From the NCBI GenBank assembly GCA_003254925.1, contig QANZ01032988.1, positions 44,711-108,710 of the forward strand: DNA of 64,000 bases. The letters run 5' to 3'. The stretch is from Chamaecrista fasciculata. Lineage: Eukaryota; Streptophyta; Magnoliopsida; Fabales; Fabaceae. The notes beneath the pieces are model-generated. The model saw only the letters and a program-made list of their open reading frames with translations, had not been told where the DNA came from and ran no database searches. Shown one piece after another: positions 20,641 to 32,760 of this stretch (position 1 is its first letter; each line of letters begins with the position of its first letter). The translations under genes and the position numbers were made by a program.

Positions 20641-20990
20641 TATTTGGTCCCCTGAATTTACACCAAATCAACTAAAAAGTCCTTGAATAATCAAAATACA
20701 CGGTTTGATCCTTGAAATATTTCAATTATCAACTATTTGGTCCCTAAATTTAAACTAATTTTATGCTTTTTGGTCCCTGAATTTATACTTCATTAATATT
20801 ATTTGGTCCCTGAATTTTAATTAGCTATATACTTTTTAGTCCTTGAATTTGTATTAAATTTATACTATTTGGTCCCTGAATTGTTACCTTTTGGTCTCTA
20901 AATTTGACCCAAGGATCAAACCGTTGACAAATTTAATAATAGTATTTTTTTAATATTACTAAAAATTTAATGTTATTACATATATATTAT
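20641..20990 (+). repeat. Dispersed repeat of TTTGGTCCCTGAATTT units, copy 1
   Basis: Contains at least six degenerate units of about 25-50 bp with TTTGGTCCCTGAATTT. The same array, in the same orientation, is at 27955-28370. The copy at 27955 has inverted ends, so this looks like a non-autonomous TIR element with internal repeats. No coding capacity. Confidence 0.5.
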
Positions 20991-21457
20991 TTTCTTAAAA
21001 GAAAACTAGGATCTTACGATCCTCGATCCGATCTTCCAATTCGATCTATCTTGTGTCTCTTCCAATCCTTAGCAAAATCTGGATCTTGATTACCTTGGAT
21101 ATAATTATATCTCATGAACAATGGCATCAAGTTGCATTTTAGACTCTTCATTAAATCTAACATTTAGAACTTCAGCTTAAAATAATTTTTTATCAAGAAG
21201 TGAATCAAGTACTGGATGGACTCTTGACCCTCATCATGCAAGTCAGATAATTTAAACAGAAGCATGAAAAACGATATTCACAAAATTGTTTTGTTTTGGT
21301 CCATAATTAAGATGCCATGTTTCATATTTGTAGCCCTTCTATTTTATCAATTTGATCATTTTACCAACTCATAACCTTGTGTTAACACGACAAAATACAG
21401 AAATAGACTCATGCATCTTTCTGTTAATGTATGTTAGTAATTTCTCTAAGAGAAAAC

Positions 21458-23366
21458 TAGTAAAATAACTTTCCGGTCCCTGATTTATACACTCGCTGAC
21501 AGATAGGTCCCTGAATTTTACCCATTGTACTAGCCGGTCCCCGAATTTTGCAAACGCTGCACTAATTGGTCCCTCCGTCATATTGGCGTTACAAAAATTC
21601 TGACGTGGCCATAACGGACGCTGATGTGTCCCGTTATGCGCTGACGTGTCCCGTTATCGCCACGTCAGATCCCGTTACATTCCAAAAAAAAACTGCCACG
21701 TCATAAAATAGTGACACATAAGCATTTTTTCATTGCACTTATAGGTCCTTGACCCATTTTTATTCCATTATTCTTAATTCCCCCTCTTTTTTATCATCTT
21801 CATTCGTTTTAGTCCCAAATCCTCAAAATAAAATTGTAAAGTGTCCCAAAACTCTTTCAAACATTTCAATTTAGTCCTTAAAAATATTAAAAACCCTAAA
21901 CCCTAAACCTTAAAACCCCAAACCCTAAACCCTAAAAAAAAGTCTAAGTTCAACAATTAGATTCTTGACCCATTTTTATACCATTATTCTCAATTCCCCC
22001 TTTTTTTCATCATCTTCATTCATTTTAGTCTCAAATCCTCAAAATAAAATTGTAAAGTGTCCCAAAACTCTTCCAAACATTCCACTTTAGTCCTTAAAAA
22101 TATTAAAAACTCTAAAACCTAAATCCTAAACCCCAAATTCGTTCATCATCATCATGGTCATCTTCATTCATCTTCCAAATTCGTTGCTGATTTTCATCCT
22201 TCTCCCACTTTTCTTCACCCAACGAAATCGAAATCTAATTGAGACCAAGCGTTAGTCTGAGAGCGAAATCGAGAGGGAGAGAGAGAGAGAGACAAAGGCT
22301 GTCGGAGAAGATGCTGATTTCTGGGTTTGGTTTCTTAGTTTGGAGGATTTATGAATCCGATTTCTGGATTGTCACTGATTTCTTCTATTTTCGTTTTCGT
22401 TTCTAGGTAATAGACTTTGATTTGTTGTGATTTATGTCCTGAAGAGCCATGATTAAAGAAGAAAAGAAGGAACGCGGTTTGTTTCTGATTTCATCTTCGT
22501 CGATGATTTGCTTTGACTGATTTAATCTTCATAAGCATATACGAAAAATCTTGAACGCGATTACGTTTTTGCCGACGATTTGTTTCTGATTTCATCTTCC
22601 TGTGTATGATTTCAACAATGTGGAAGTTTTTTTTTAAAAAAAAAAATCTGAAAGATGAAGATGATGATGATGATGATGTTCGAATGGGGGGTTTAGGGTT
22701 CTAGGGGTTAGAGTTTTTAATATTTTTAAGGACTAAATTGGAATGTTTGGAAGAGTTTTGGGACACTTTACAATTTTATTTTGAGGATTTGAGACTAAAA
22801 TGAATGAAGATGATGAAAAAAAGGGGGAATTGAGAATAATGGTATAAAATGGGTCAAGAACCTAATTGTTGAACTTAGACTTTTTTTTAGGGTTTAGGGT
22901 TTGGGGTTTTAAGGTTTAGGGTTTAGGGTTTTTAATATTTTTAAGGACTAAATTGAAATGTTTGAAAGAGTTTTGGGACACTTTACAATTTTATTTTGAG
23001 GATTTGGGACTAAAACGAATGAAGATGATAAAAAAGAGGGGGAATTAAGAATAATGGAATAAAAATGGGTCAAGGACCTATAAGTGCAATGAGAAAATGC
23101 TTATGTGTCACTATTTTATGACGTGGCAGTTTTTTTTTTTGGAATATAACGGGATCTGACGTGGCGATAACGGGACACATCAGCGCATAACGGGACACAT
23201 CAGTGTCCGTTATGGCCACTTCAGCATTTTTGTAACGCCAATATGACGGAGGGACCAATTAGTGCAGTGTTTGCAAAATTCGGGGACCGGCTAGTACAAT
23301 GGGTAAAATTCAGGGACCTATCTGTCAGCGAGTGTATAAATCAGGGACCGAAAAGTTATTTTACTC
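21458..23366. mobile_element. Non-autonomous Mutator-like element with very long TIRs
   Basis: A 1,909-bp element flanked by the direct repeat AAGAGAAAAC (21448-21457 and 23367-23376), consistent with a 9-10 bp MULE target duplication. The ends are inverted copies of (T/G)AGTAAAATAACTTT(C/T)CGG. The arms are about 680 bp (21458 to about 22140, and about 22690 to 23366) and each holds a duplicated unit of about 170-200 bp with AAACCCTAAA words. The 550-bp centre holds (GA)n and short plant-UTR-like sequence but no ORF. A related decayed sequence is at 3310-4500. Confidence 0.8.
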
Positions 23367-23474
23367 AAGAGAAAACCTACTGTTTGATTTATGATTAATA
23401 AAGAACTTTATCATGTCTTGATATACTTGGTTTTGATGTTTAAGAGGTCATAATCACTATGCTATTTATTATAA

Positions 23475-24294
23475 GGGTAAATTATAAGGAATGTCTCTGT
23501 GGTTTAGGGTATTTAGAGATCGGGTTCCTGTGATTTAAAAAGTGTCAAGTTAGAGCTTGAGGTTTACTCTGTTAGCAGAAAAGGGTTTCTGTGATATATT
23601 TCTGTCAAAAAAATTAATGGAAAAATAATTTTTTATTTAGATTTCACCCTTCTTTCAAGATTTTCTTTCATTCAGGTCCTTGATTCATCTCAGAATAATC
23701 CAGAAAAATTTAGCATCTTTATCAAAAACCTCAATTCAAGTTTTATCCATATTCTATTGGGTCCCCAACTTGATGAAAACGAAATTAGGCTTTAATATAA
23801 TGTTTGGGAATGTTAGAATACATAAAGAAAAATTAGCATTTGGCAGCAATAACACTCAAGGAAAACCATCAAAACGAATGGGTATTTCATTAGGCGAAAC
23901 TCACGAAAAAAAAGGAAGAAATCATCACGAATGAGTATTTTATTGTTGGGTCGGTTTTCTTCTACTTTCATATCGTGTTTGTGTTGTTGTTACTCTTTTG
24001 TTACTTGATTTCATATGAGTTAATAATTTTTTGTTTGAAATTTGATTTGCAGATTTTAGGGGTTTGTTTGATAAAAATGATAAACTTTTTAGGTTATTTT
24101 GAGATGAATCCGTACTTGAATGAAATAAAATCTTGATAAAAACTCATTTTCCGTTAATTTTTGGACGAAACTATACCACAGAGACCCTTTTTGTTAACAG
24201 AATAAACTTCAAGCCCTAAATTGTCACTTTTTAAACCACAGAGATCCGATCTCTAATTACCCCGAACTACAGGAATCTTCCTTATAATTTACCC
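23475..24294. mobile_element. Mutator-like MITE with perfect 9-bp target duplication
   Basis: An 820-bp element starting GGGTAAATTATAAGGAA and ending with its reverse complement. It is flanked on both sides by TTATTATAA (23466-23474 and 24295-24303). The terminal inverted repeats extend about 140 bp. The interior (about 23640-24130) has an 84-codon open frame with no recognisable domain, so I do not call a gene. Confidence 0.88.
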
Positions 24295-24303
24295 TTATTA
24301 TAA

Positions 24304-24900
24304 ACATCTTTCTCCTTTTTCCTTTTACAATCTGAATTACAAAGTTAGTACATTGTGTCCTATTATTCCTGTTTTCCTTTTATTTATGAGGCAAACCAGC
24401 TTTAACATCAACAAAAGCTATCTTCCCAACAAACTTTGCACTGCCTTGGCAAAAGAGAGGAGACGATCTTCTACATATTTAGTTAGGGTATCAGGCAAAT
24501 ATGATATTTAAGGTAAGCAAAGTATTACTAGTAAACAAAATAAACAAGTCACCTTCAAAACAAATCCTCATCTTCATGATAGTATTACTAATGAAGAAAA
24601 AAATTAAGAGGTGCTTCAAGTTGAGTACTACCCAGAAGAAAAGAATAATCAATTTGTTGTCTCACCTTTCAGTTTAACAATATGGGTTGGAGAACCTTTA
24701 GCTCTACTACCATTATCCAAACTAAATTTAGATATGATGTAGTTGCCAACATTGGAATAAAACTTATTTCCTAAATGCTCAATGTTGATATTTGATAGAT
24801 AAAGAATTAAATATTAGGGTCTTTTATCTTAATGAGCTTAGGTTAAATCATCCTTATGTGACTAAGGTTTGAGATACTTATAAATACATTAGTAGGAAAT
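24304..24900. other. Intergenic stretch before the NLR fragment
   Basis: AT-rich and non-repetitive by eye. There are short open stretches but no family I recognise. Confidence 0.4.
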
Positions 24901-24928
24901 TAAGGAAATAGATTTTGAGGGAAGCAAA

Positions 24929-25078
24929 ATGGTAAAATTTGCGAAACAAATGAGGGAAGCAGCTTTTGATGCAGAGAATATCATTCAAGTCTACATCATT
25001 GATGCAGAGAGGCTAGAGAGGAGGAAAATGAATGCAAAATTTGAAATCTACAACGGCAGCAAAAATAAAATGTATTAA
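24929..25078 (+). pseudogene. Fragment of an NLR coiled-coil (Rx-N type) domain
   Basis: A 49-aa frame, ATG 24929 to TAA 25078, reading KQMREAAFDAENIIQVYI then DAERLERRKM. This resembles the Rx-N helix of CC-type NLR immune receptors, where the usual pattern is VRExAYDxEDxIDxF followed by a basic stretch. The in-frame codons just upstream (EIDFEGSK) also fit that helix context. No NB-ARC P-loop or LRR sequence is found nearby, so at most it is a remnant. The match is short and could be chance. Confidence 0.4.
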
Positions 25079-25843
25079 ACTATTTGGCAACTTTAATAAA
25101 ATTATGAACTTGACAAATATATTAGCCAAAAGAATATTGTATTACGTTCATTTAACTATAGTCTATAGTGGTGAGAAGAATATTCAATATAGAGATAAGG
25201 ACAGTGAACTCAGTGAAGTGTTCCAATTCACATCAATTAATAATAATCCATAGGTTCTGTTCATAGCAAAGCTTGATAGAATTACTGTTATATGATTCTT
25301 TTGAATACTATAAATACCTTTAAAGACCATAACACTATCACCTAGGAAGACCATAGAGCAGCCTGATATAAGGCACCTGTTCACCCGGCATTGAACATAA
25401 ATAAAAATGAAAGTGTCAGGATTATCAAACCTCAAAAAATGTCCATATATTATTACATTTAATACTTTTTGAGTTATGGTAGATTAACATTAAGAGGTAA
25501 AATAAAACATGAAAGCACTAATTGCAAATAAACCAAATAACGTGACAGTGACACTAGTCTTGTCTAAAAATGTACATATTCAACTCTCATCTTTGGCCGA
25601 AAACAAAAACTCTAAACTTTGTTGGTTGGGCCATGTTATCATGTTATTTTTTTAATCTCAAGTCTCGGTGTTCTATTACTCTAACCATTTCGCAATGGAT
25701 CAATCATAGAAAAAAAAAAAACACTTGTTCCAATCTGCAATAGTTTTTGTTTTTTTTTTTCAGCCTTGAAATAATGGCCAATACTCTCCCACTTGTATTA
25801 GAATGAGTTAGAAATAGAGCCAAAGATAAAAAAATATATATAT
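25079..25843. other. Intergenic stretch
   Basis: AT-rich, with poly-A and poly-T runs. No gene or bounded element seen. Confidence 0.4.
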
Positions 25844-26848
25844 CAAGGTTATTAAAATCGGATCGGCCATGGAACCGGACGAAGTAGGGGTTCAAGGTTC
25901 AATGGTCCAACCGGGGTTCAACCGGGGTCGAACCATTAATAATTAAATAAATTAAAAATAATATATTTAATTTAAAATAATAAAAATATACTAATAACTA
26001 TTAAAAATGTATAATAAAAATAATTAAATATATTTTTAAAACAAACTTAATTTAAGATATTATTTAAGATATTATTTACCGTATATTATTTAAAATATAA
26101 TGGGATCTTGATAATTTTTTCTAAGATATCATCTACATAATATATTAATACACTAATTATTAAGTTATGTTATAAATAGATCACATAATAAAATTGAAAT
26201 AAAAACTAAATATGGAAAAGTAAAAAAGGAAAAAAGGTAGCAATTATTCATCATTTAGGACAATTAATTTTTTTGTCCATTGTGCCAACTACTACCTCCC
26301 TCTTTTCTTGAAAATAAGCACGTCCCTTTTTCAAAGAGAGCTCTAACTTCTTTTTCTACCATTAATCTACCATTAATCTAGTATTTTTTACATCTTGCCT
26401 CTTTAGTCTTCTCCTTCTTCATTTATTTTCTGCATTGTTTATCTATTTCTCATATGCTTGAACGTTTCTCCTTCTGAGTTGCCGCTGAATTCTTATCCAT
26501 CGCTGATGGGGCTGCAGATTCCTCATCTCATCTCATAGTTTCGGTCAAGAAATAGAGAAAAATCACTTCTTCTCCATGGCTGATGCGATTTCTTTTCATA
26601 CTTTTTGATTATTTCTTCTTCATCTCATGATTTATGTTCAAGTTCAATGGGAAAAGTAAAAAAATCAGTGGACAAGATGAACCATTTGAACCGTCGGTTC
26701 AGTCCGGTTTTCCCGATTTTGAGCCGGTTCTCCCGATTCATTTCCGGTTTTCTAACCGAGCGGTTCTATAAGAAGATCGGACCGGACCAGCATTCGGTTC
26801 GCGGTTTAACCGGTTGGACCAGCCGGTCCGGTCCGATTTTCTTAACCT

Positions 26849-26850
<2 letters not shown>
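25844..26850. mobile_element. hAT-like non-autonomous element (GGTTCAACCGG family)
   Basis: The left end CAAGGTTATTAAAATCGGAT is mirrored at the right (reverse complement CAAGGTTAAGAAAATCGGAC). Subterminal zones are rich in CCGG, AACCGG and GGTTCAA words at both ends. The flanks are ATATATAT on both sides, consistent with an 8-bp target duplication but inside an AT microsatellite. The AT-rich interior has no transposase. Confidence 0.7.
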
Positions 26851-26885
<35 letters not shown>

Positions 26886-27954
26886 GAACTATAGAGAAAC
26901 TTCAGGAGGAGGGAAGAGGAGGGAAGACTATTAGGCATGCATTCATTACCATAAATACAAATAAGCTTTTATCATCAAAATTTGTTATTCAAATTCAATT
27001 CCTGTTTGTAATTATCTAACTGTTATCTGTGTGAATTCTTAATGTTCACTCTTAAATGTTAAGTGAAGATTACATTTCCATCAAATGATCACCTTGCTTA
27101 CCAACATCAAATGCTTGCTTTGTCCTTAGACAAACTCACATTGTTCACTAAGCTATTCTTGGTAAGCTCCGATACTAACACGTATGATTTCAAGCCGCTA
27201 GGAAAACTTCTAGGGTTTTTATATCTCATATCTTTCAAATGACATGGTTAATTATCTCAAGTTTGTAGTCGTTGAATGACCCAAACAAACAATCTATAAT
27301 AGCCATGAAAAACCTTGGGCGTTAGGTCATCAAGGATTGTAGAAAAAGAATGAAAACAGGGCTTCAATTCAACCTGCAAATATAAACTCAACAATCTTCT
27401 CATTTCTCAACTCATTAAATTTGCTTCAAATTCAACAACTAATTCAACTTAATTAGTTCCAAATTTTAGTTAATTTAATTTATATCTCTCTTTAATTTAT
27501 ATACAAATGCTTGCTAGTTGTGGATGAAACAAGGCATGCCAAACTTTTCTATATTTGTTCCTTACTGCAATCAGAAATATCTTATTTCACTTGGCAATGT
27601 CACAAAATTGATGAAAAGGGGTGTGAGACCAAAGTATATGTCTCTTCATATGACACCAATTCTATTCTATCCATTTTTCTTCGGTTCTGTTGACTTTAAG
27701 TGTGGCTTAGTTTTTTTTTCTGGCTGTGCATGAATTGAACTTAAGCTGAGACTTCCATCTCCTATTCCTCTTCTTCTTTCGTCTTACAAAGGTGAACATC
27801 ATGCAATTCATTATAGAAACAACGATTATATCAATTATAGTTTGCTTCAAGCCTTTCATCAATTACTTTCATCAATTATAATAGTATTTTGGTTGGTCAA
27901 AATTAATTTTATTATAAAATATTAAAAGAGGAAAAAAAAATAATGGAGGAGTTA
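26851..27954. other. AT microsatellite and intergenic stretch
   Basis: A (TA)n run at 26851-26878, then AT-rich sequence. Short overlapping frames at 27511-27733 have no recognisable domain. Confidence 0.4.
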
Positions 27955-28370
27955 AGTAACTTCCTAGACCATGAATTTACGCCAAGTCAACTAATTAGTC
28001 CCTAAATAATTGAAATACATGATTTAATTCTTGAAATATTTTAACTATCAACTATTTGGTCCCTAAATTTGAACTAATTTTACACTTTTTGCCCCTTAAA
28101 TTTGTACTAAATTGATATTATTTAGTCCCTGAATTTAAACTAATTTTATATTTGTCTCTGAATTTGTACTAAATTAATAGAATTTGGTCCCTTAGACTTT
28201 TTTATCCCCGAATTTGTACTAAATCTGTACCTTTTAGTCCCTGAATATGACACAGGGACCAAATTGTTGACAATTGCAATAATTTAAGGATTGAGTAATA
28301 TATTTTAATTATTCAGAAATTGATTAGTTGACTCGGTGTAAGTTCAATGATCAAATAGTACTCTAAAAAG
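27955..28370 (+). repeat. Dispersed repeat of TTTGGTCCCTGAATTT units, copy 2
   Basis: Same internal units and orientation as 20641-20990. The ends appear inverted: left gaatttacgccaagtcaact, right complement gaacttacaccgagtcaact. This supports a TIR element. Confidence 0.55.
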
Positions 28371-28864
28371 TAAAAACACACAAATTAGGCTGCCAAAATA
28401 AATAACGTGAAGTAATATAAATCAAGAGAAACTGAAAATGAGATTGAGAACAAATGAAAGCTCCCCATCTTTCAAAGTTTCAAGAGACTCCATAACAATA
28501 ATAATTTACTCAGTACAGTCGAGCAAGCTGAACCACAAGAGAAAGATCATACTTTTACAAAATAGAAATTTTGAAGAGTTCTTTCAACTCTTGGAATGTC
28601 ATATCATAAAGTATAAACCCAATTAACAGACTATGCTTAAACATTAATGCTTACAATTCGAAGTATCTACTAAAAATAAACATGGACTTTAATTTACATA
28701 TGATATTGATATTGATATTGATATTGATACTAACATTGGTCTGTGACTTCAATGGGCACTAAGAGCTCGACAGCTGGTGCAGATCAATGATGAAATGCCA
28801 GTAAAATTAGAGGAGGCAGCATTGCCTTAGAAAGAACATCTAGCTTCAGATCATCCTTTACAAC

Positions 28865-31800
28865 CTATTGTTTCGTGTCAATATTCGAGTTGGCGCTACT
28901 GTTCTGTTGTTGCATATGAATGTTTAGTTGAGACGGTGGAGGTTGCTGCAGCTGCTGCTGCTGCTGGAACATCTGAGGGTTGACAGAATAGTGAGATTCT
29001 CCATTCAACTGAGTTGTAGCTAGTTTCAACCGTTGAACCTCCGCAGTTAAAGCTTCATTTAGAGCTGTCACATTAGAAAACATGAAAGCCGGTAATTAGT
29101 ATAAAGAAATTAATGAGCTTACATAATTTTCTTCTATTGTATAAGATATCAGCGCTAATGGCAACTACTAACAATTAGTAAAGAAATGCAGCACAAAAGC
29201 AGAGAACTTATGAAGCTGAGCACTTTACATGGTAAAGATGATTGAGGAAATTAAAGAAAAAAGTCAACTCTGGAATAGAACTAAGCACCATAAAGAAAAT
29301 TTAAGAAATCACATAAAAAAGGTCCAGTGAAAGAGAGGTCCTTCTCTTTGCTAATTTTACATAAAGTAACTCCAATAGTAGACGTTATATTGTACATATA
29401 AACTTCGGTTCAGCAAAAGGAGGCAAGTGCAGATTAGGTTACAAATAGCACTACAGCTTGAAACTATAGGGGATTGTTGCATCAATTGTCATTTGCGAAA
29501 ACCTGAATGAATAAGTTATATTACTATTGTGATTTGTAAAATTATGTTAGCGGTTCTAAGCCAGCCATAGCAATAGTAACCAACCCTTGCAACCCACTAA
29601 CACATAACACTGAACTAATAACAAACATAAGATATGGCATCTACAATAAGTAAACAATCCATTGGCATCCTGCAATAACAGAGGACAACAAACTTAATCA
29701 TTATTAATCAATGACTCCCACTGGTTAAAATTGAGATGACAAAATGTCAACCACCAACACGGAGGAGCTTCAAGCAGTTACATAAAAATATAATAGAATC
29801 AAATTTGAGTCAATGAGAAAAACTATAACTGCAAATTCAAATCAATAGAAAATTCAAAAATAGGAATTTAAAATATCAGCATTCATCACACACAATGGTT
29901 CTCCACATTATCATAATAAATTACTTCTAGTGCATCCATACTTGAAGTAAATTAATCTTGAGCCAAAAAGAAAACGAAAGAAAAGAAATCTCGTAAGTCT
30001 TCACCTTTTCAATGGAATATATTTTCAAGAGTAAACTATTTCTATCAGCAAACTTGTACATACTCCTATTAGCAAGCAGTATGTGAATAAACATACATAA
30101 TGATCTAAGCAACTTATTTTTGGTACAAGAAAGCAACTGGCCTCTAGTAACATTCTGTTTTCACCCAACAACAACAAAGGTCACTTTTGCTTTATATTGT
30201 GTTCTGACCAGATTGCATACATCTCAGCTAATTCATCTTTCCAGGAAGGTCAACGGCAAATAAAACCATCTAGAAAAGGATTGAAAAGGAGCAAATCAAA
30301 GTGGCCTAACCAAAGCCAAGCACTAGTAGCAAATCAAAGGTCACAATTCTTGCTGGCTCACACTAATTACTTAAAACAGAATATTAATAAATGAGGAAAA
30401 GGAGCTCAGAAATACCATCTCTGAGTTTGGCTTGCTGTTCCATCGCTTGAAGGCGGAACTTCAACTCATTATTTTGATTAGTAAGTCCAACAGAATCCCT
30501 CTGAATTTACATAAAGGAGGGTAAGCAAGGTAAACAAAACATAGCTCCCATTGGCCTTACAGTGAACAAAAATGCACAATACATAACATTAAAATATACC
30601 CACTTGTAACAGGGTTAGTTGTGCAGATAGTGTGGTGGCTTCTGTCTGTAGAGTTTGAACTTTGTGTTCAAGTTCTGAAATGTATCGCGTCTTCCTTTCT
30701 TTGGAACGTGCAGCTGATTGCCGATTTGCCAGAATCCTGAATTGAACCAAAACACAGTTTTAAAAGTGAATGATTAATTATAATAATATAATGTCACGTG
30801 TTATTAAATATTAAGTACAATAATACTACACCTTTTTGCACGCTTTGGATCACTTATTGCAATCTCAGCAAGTTTATCATTTGCCATAATTTTCTTCAGC
30901 TCAAGCTCACTAAATTCACCATTTTCGAACTCCAAACTAAAGGCAGCTGTATTACCATCAATTGAATTGCTGGGTGAAAGTTGTCCAGGATGGTTACCAG
31001 GTGAAGGTGGCAGTTGAAGTTGAGACAAGTCATCATTGAAATTCAAGTTCCCAATAAAACTATCCATTGAGACACTCCTGTAATGCCTACTGATTGGTGA
31101 AATATCTCCACCCGCACTCCTTTTCATTCCTTCCCTTCTATCAATTGAAGGATCCATACCATGTCTTTGAATGCCACCCCCATTATCGTTAGCACTGCTT
31201 TCTGCTTCAGTATCACTGCTGTCAACTCCATTTGTTTTCGTCCCACTAGCTCTACTTTCCAAATCATCACGATTTTCAACGCTGTTTTTATCATCAGTCC
31301 CTGGCAAGTTAAGTGCATCAATGTTATCCAAATTCATATATGCAGAAAAAAGATCATCCACAACTTCCCCTTCCGGAGGTTTCTTCTCACCAGCTCCCTC
31401 ACTATTCAGCTCAACACCTTTGTTCCAACTTGTTTCCCTCTTAACTAATTGTGCAGGCTTCGTCAAACCCGGGTTTTCTCTGCCAGACATTGACCACTCT
31501 AATCCACCAGAACCCCTTAGTGGAATAAAGGGTGGTGAAGATTGCATCATAGTAGAAAACCCACATGGGATATCACTGTTGGAGCGCCTATGTGCTTTAC
31601 GAGGGGGTAAACTCTCTCCAACCCTTGAAGGATTGCCTCGAGTAAAAGGTGAAGGTGGCAACAACAAAGAATGTGAGCTAACATCCCGATCCTCCATTGA
31701 TACATCAGAGGAAGCAGGGTCTGAAATGGACGTTGATGAGGAGTCACGAAATGGGGATGGGCTCAAGGGAGGCAGAGAATCAAGCGAGAAGAAAGATGGC

Positions 31801-32102
31801 TGCGATAATGATCGCGAATGAGTTGGTCCTGGGCTAATATTTTGGGAACAAATTTGCTGTGTTGTTGGCCGCGACACTGGGATATGAGAATATGGCGAAA
31901 TTGGTGGGATCTGATGATGGGGATGTGATGGTGGAATTCCTACTCTTTTATTACTGATATCTCCACCAAAATTCTGCTGAAAATGCCGCGGGCGCACTTG
32001 GTTCATACTCAAAGGCTGTTTCAATACCGAAGATGAAGAAGTTCCGAACGAAGATTGAAGCCTTTGCATCGTTTCAATATTGGCTTCCTCATTGTCACTC
32101 AT
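28865..32102 (-). CDS. bZIP transcription factor, group I (bZIP29/bZIP30/RF2a-like)
   Basis: Four coding exons on the minus strand: 32102-30832, 30736-30604, 30500-30416, 29064-28865, all with GT/AG borders and consistent phase, giving 562 aa. The start [20 protein letters not shown] fits this family; codons further upstream come from a TA repeat. Residues 1-410 are Ser/Pro-rich, with conserved HRRSNSDIP and HYRSVSMDS motifs, phosphorylation and 14-3-3 type sites of the VIP1/bZIP29 group. The basic region [12 protein letters not shown] carries Lys at the position usually Arg, the group I hallmark. A heptad-repeat zipper follows across exons 2-4 ([19 protein letters not shown]). The C-terminus is Gln-rich. 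It should act as a nuclear DNA-binding dimer; relatives respond to osmotic or mechanical cues and cell-wall/cell-cycle programs. Exact orthology is not settled. Confidence 0.94.
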
Positions 32103-32566
32103 TTCGCTCGAGCAAATACGATACGCTTTATATATATATATATATACAATGACACCAAATATCAAGACAGCTTACTTTTCCACAATTCTGATTCAATCCG
32201 CTTCAGTGCGAATCAAACCCCTATAACCTAAAATAACGAACCATAATTAGAAACAAAAACAAGCATAAACATTAAAAAAAAAAAAAAACCCTATTCTTCT
32301 TAAGCTATGATAAGCTCAACAAATAGAAGATACCTTAAAGCAGTGTCTCCATTTTAAGCGAAAAGCAAATCAACAATGTTCACGCAATAAATTCAATGAT
32401 CAGTCACTTATCGTCCGTCCTGACTTGCGTCTATGAATCTAGCTCGAACCTTTAATCTGACGGAAATGCCAAATAATAGCTAGCAGGCGGTCTTCTCTCT
32501 CCAAAACTCGCAATTTTCTCTCTCTATGAGCACAAGAACAACGAAGAAGAAGAAGAACGAAGGAAT

Positions 32567-32606
<40 letters not shown>

Positions 32607-32760
32607 ACGACGACGATCAAATTGAAATTGAATTCTACATGGATGGATTTCATGACTAGTGAGACTGAAAATAGACATAAAATTCAATACGAATTTCATT
32701 AGGGCAGAATTTGCATTTCGCCTGCATTTCAATTTCATTCCGACCTCATTTGACTTTACC
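32103..32760 (-). promoter_or_regulatory. 5' UTR and proximal upstream region of the bZIP gene
   Basis: A 5'-UTR intron is likely: donor TTTAAG then GTATCT near 32333 and acceptor TTATAG near 32221 on the minus strand. A (CT)n/(GA)n microsatellite of about 35 bp at 32570-32604 lies in the leader or core promoter, a common plant pyrimidine patch. A (TA)n run at 32132-32146 precedes the start codon. Confidence 0.45.

Noticed and set aside
26605..26938. Frames on both strands at the right end of the hAT-like element
   Set aside because: They consist of the CCGG-rich terminal repeat and an AT microsatellite.
31171..31821. 216-codon plus-strand frame
   Set aside because: Shadow of bZIP exon 1 on the opposite strand.
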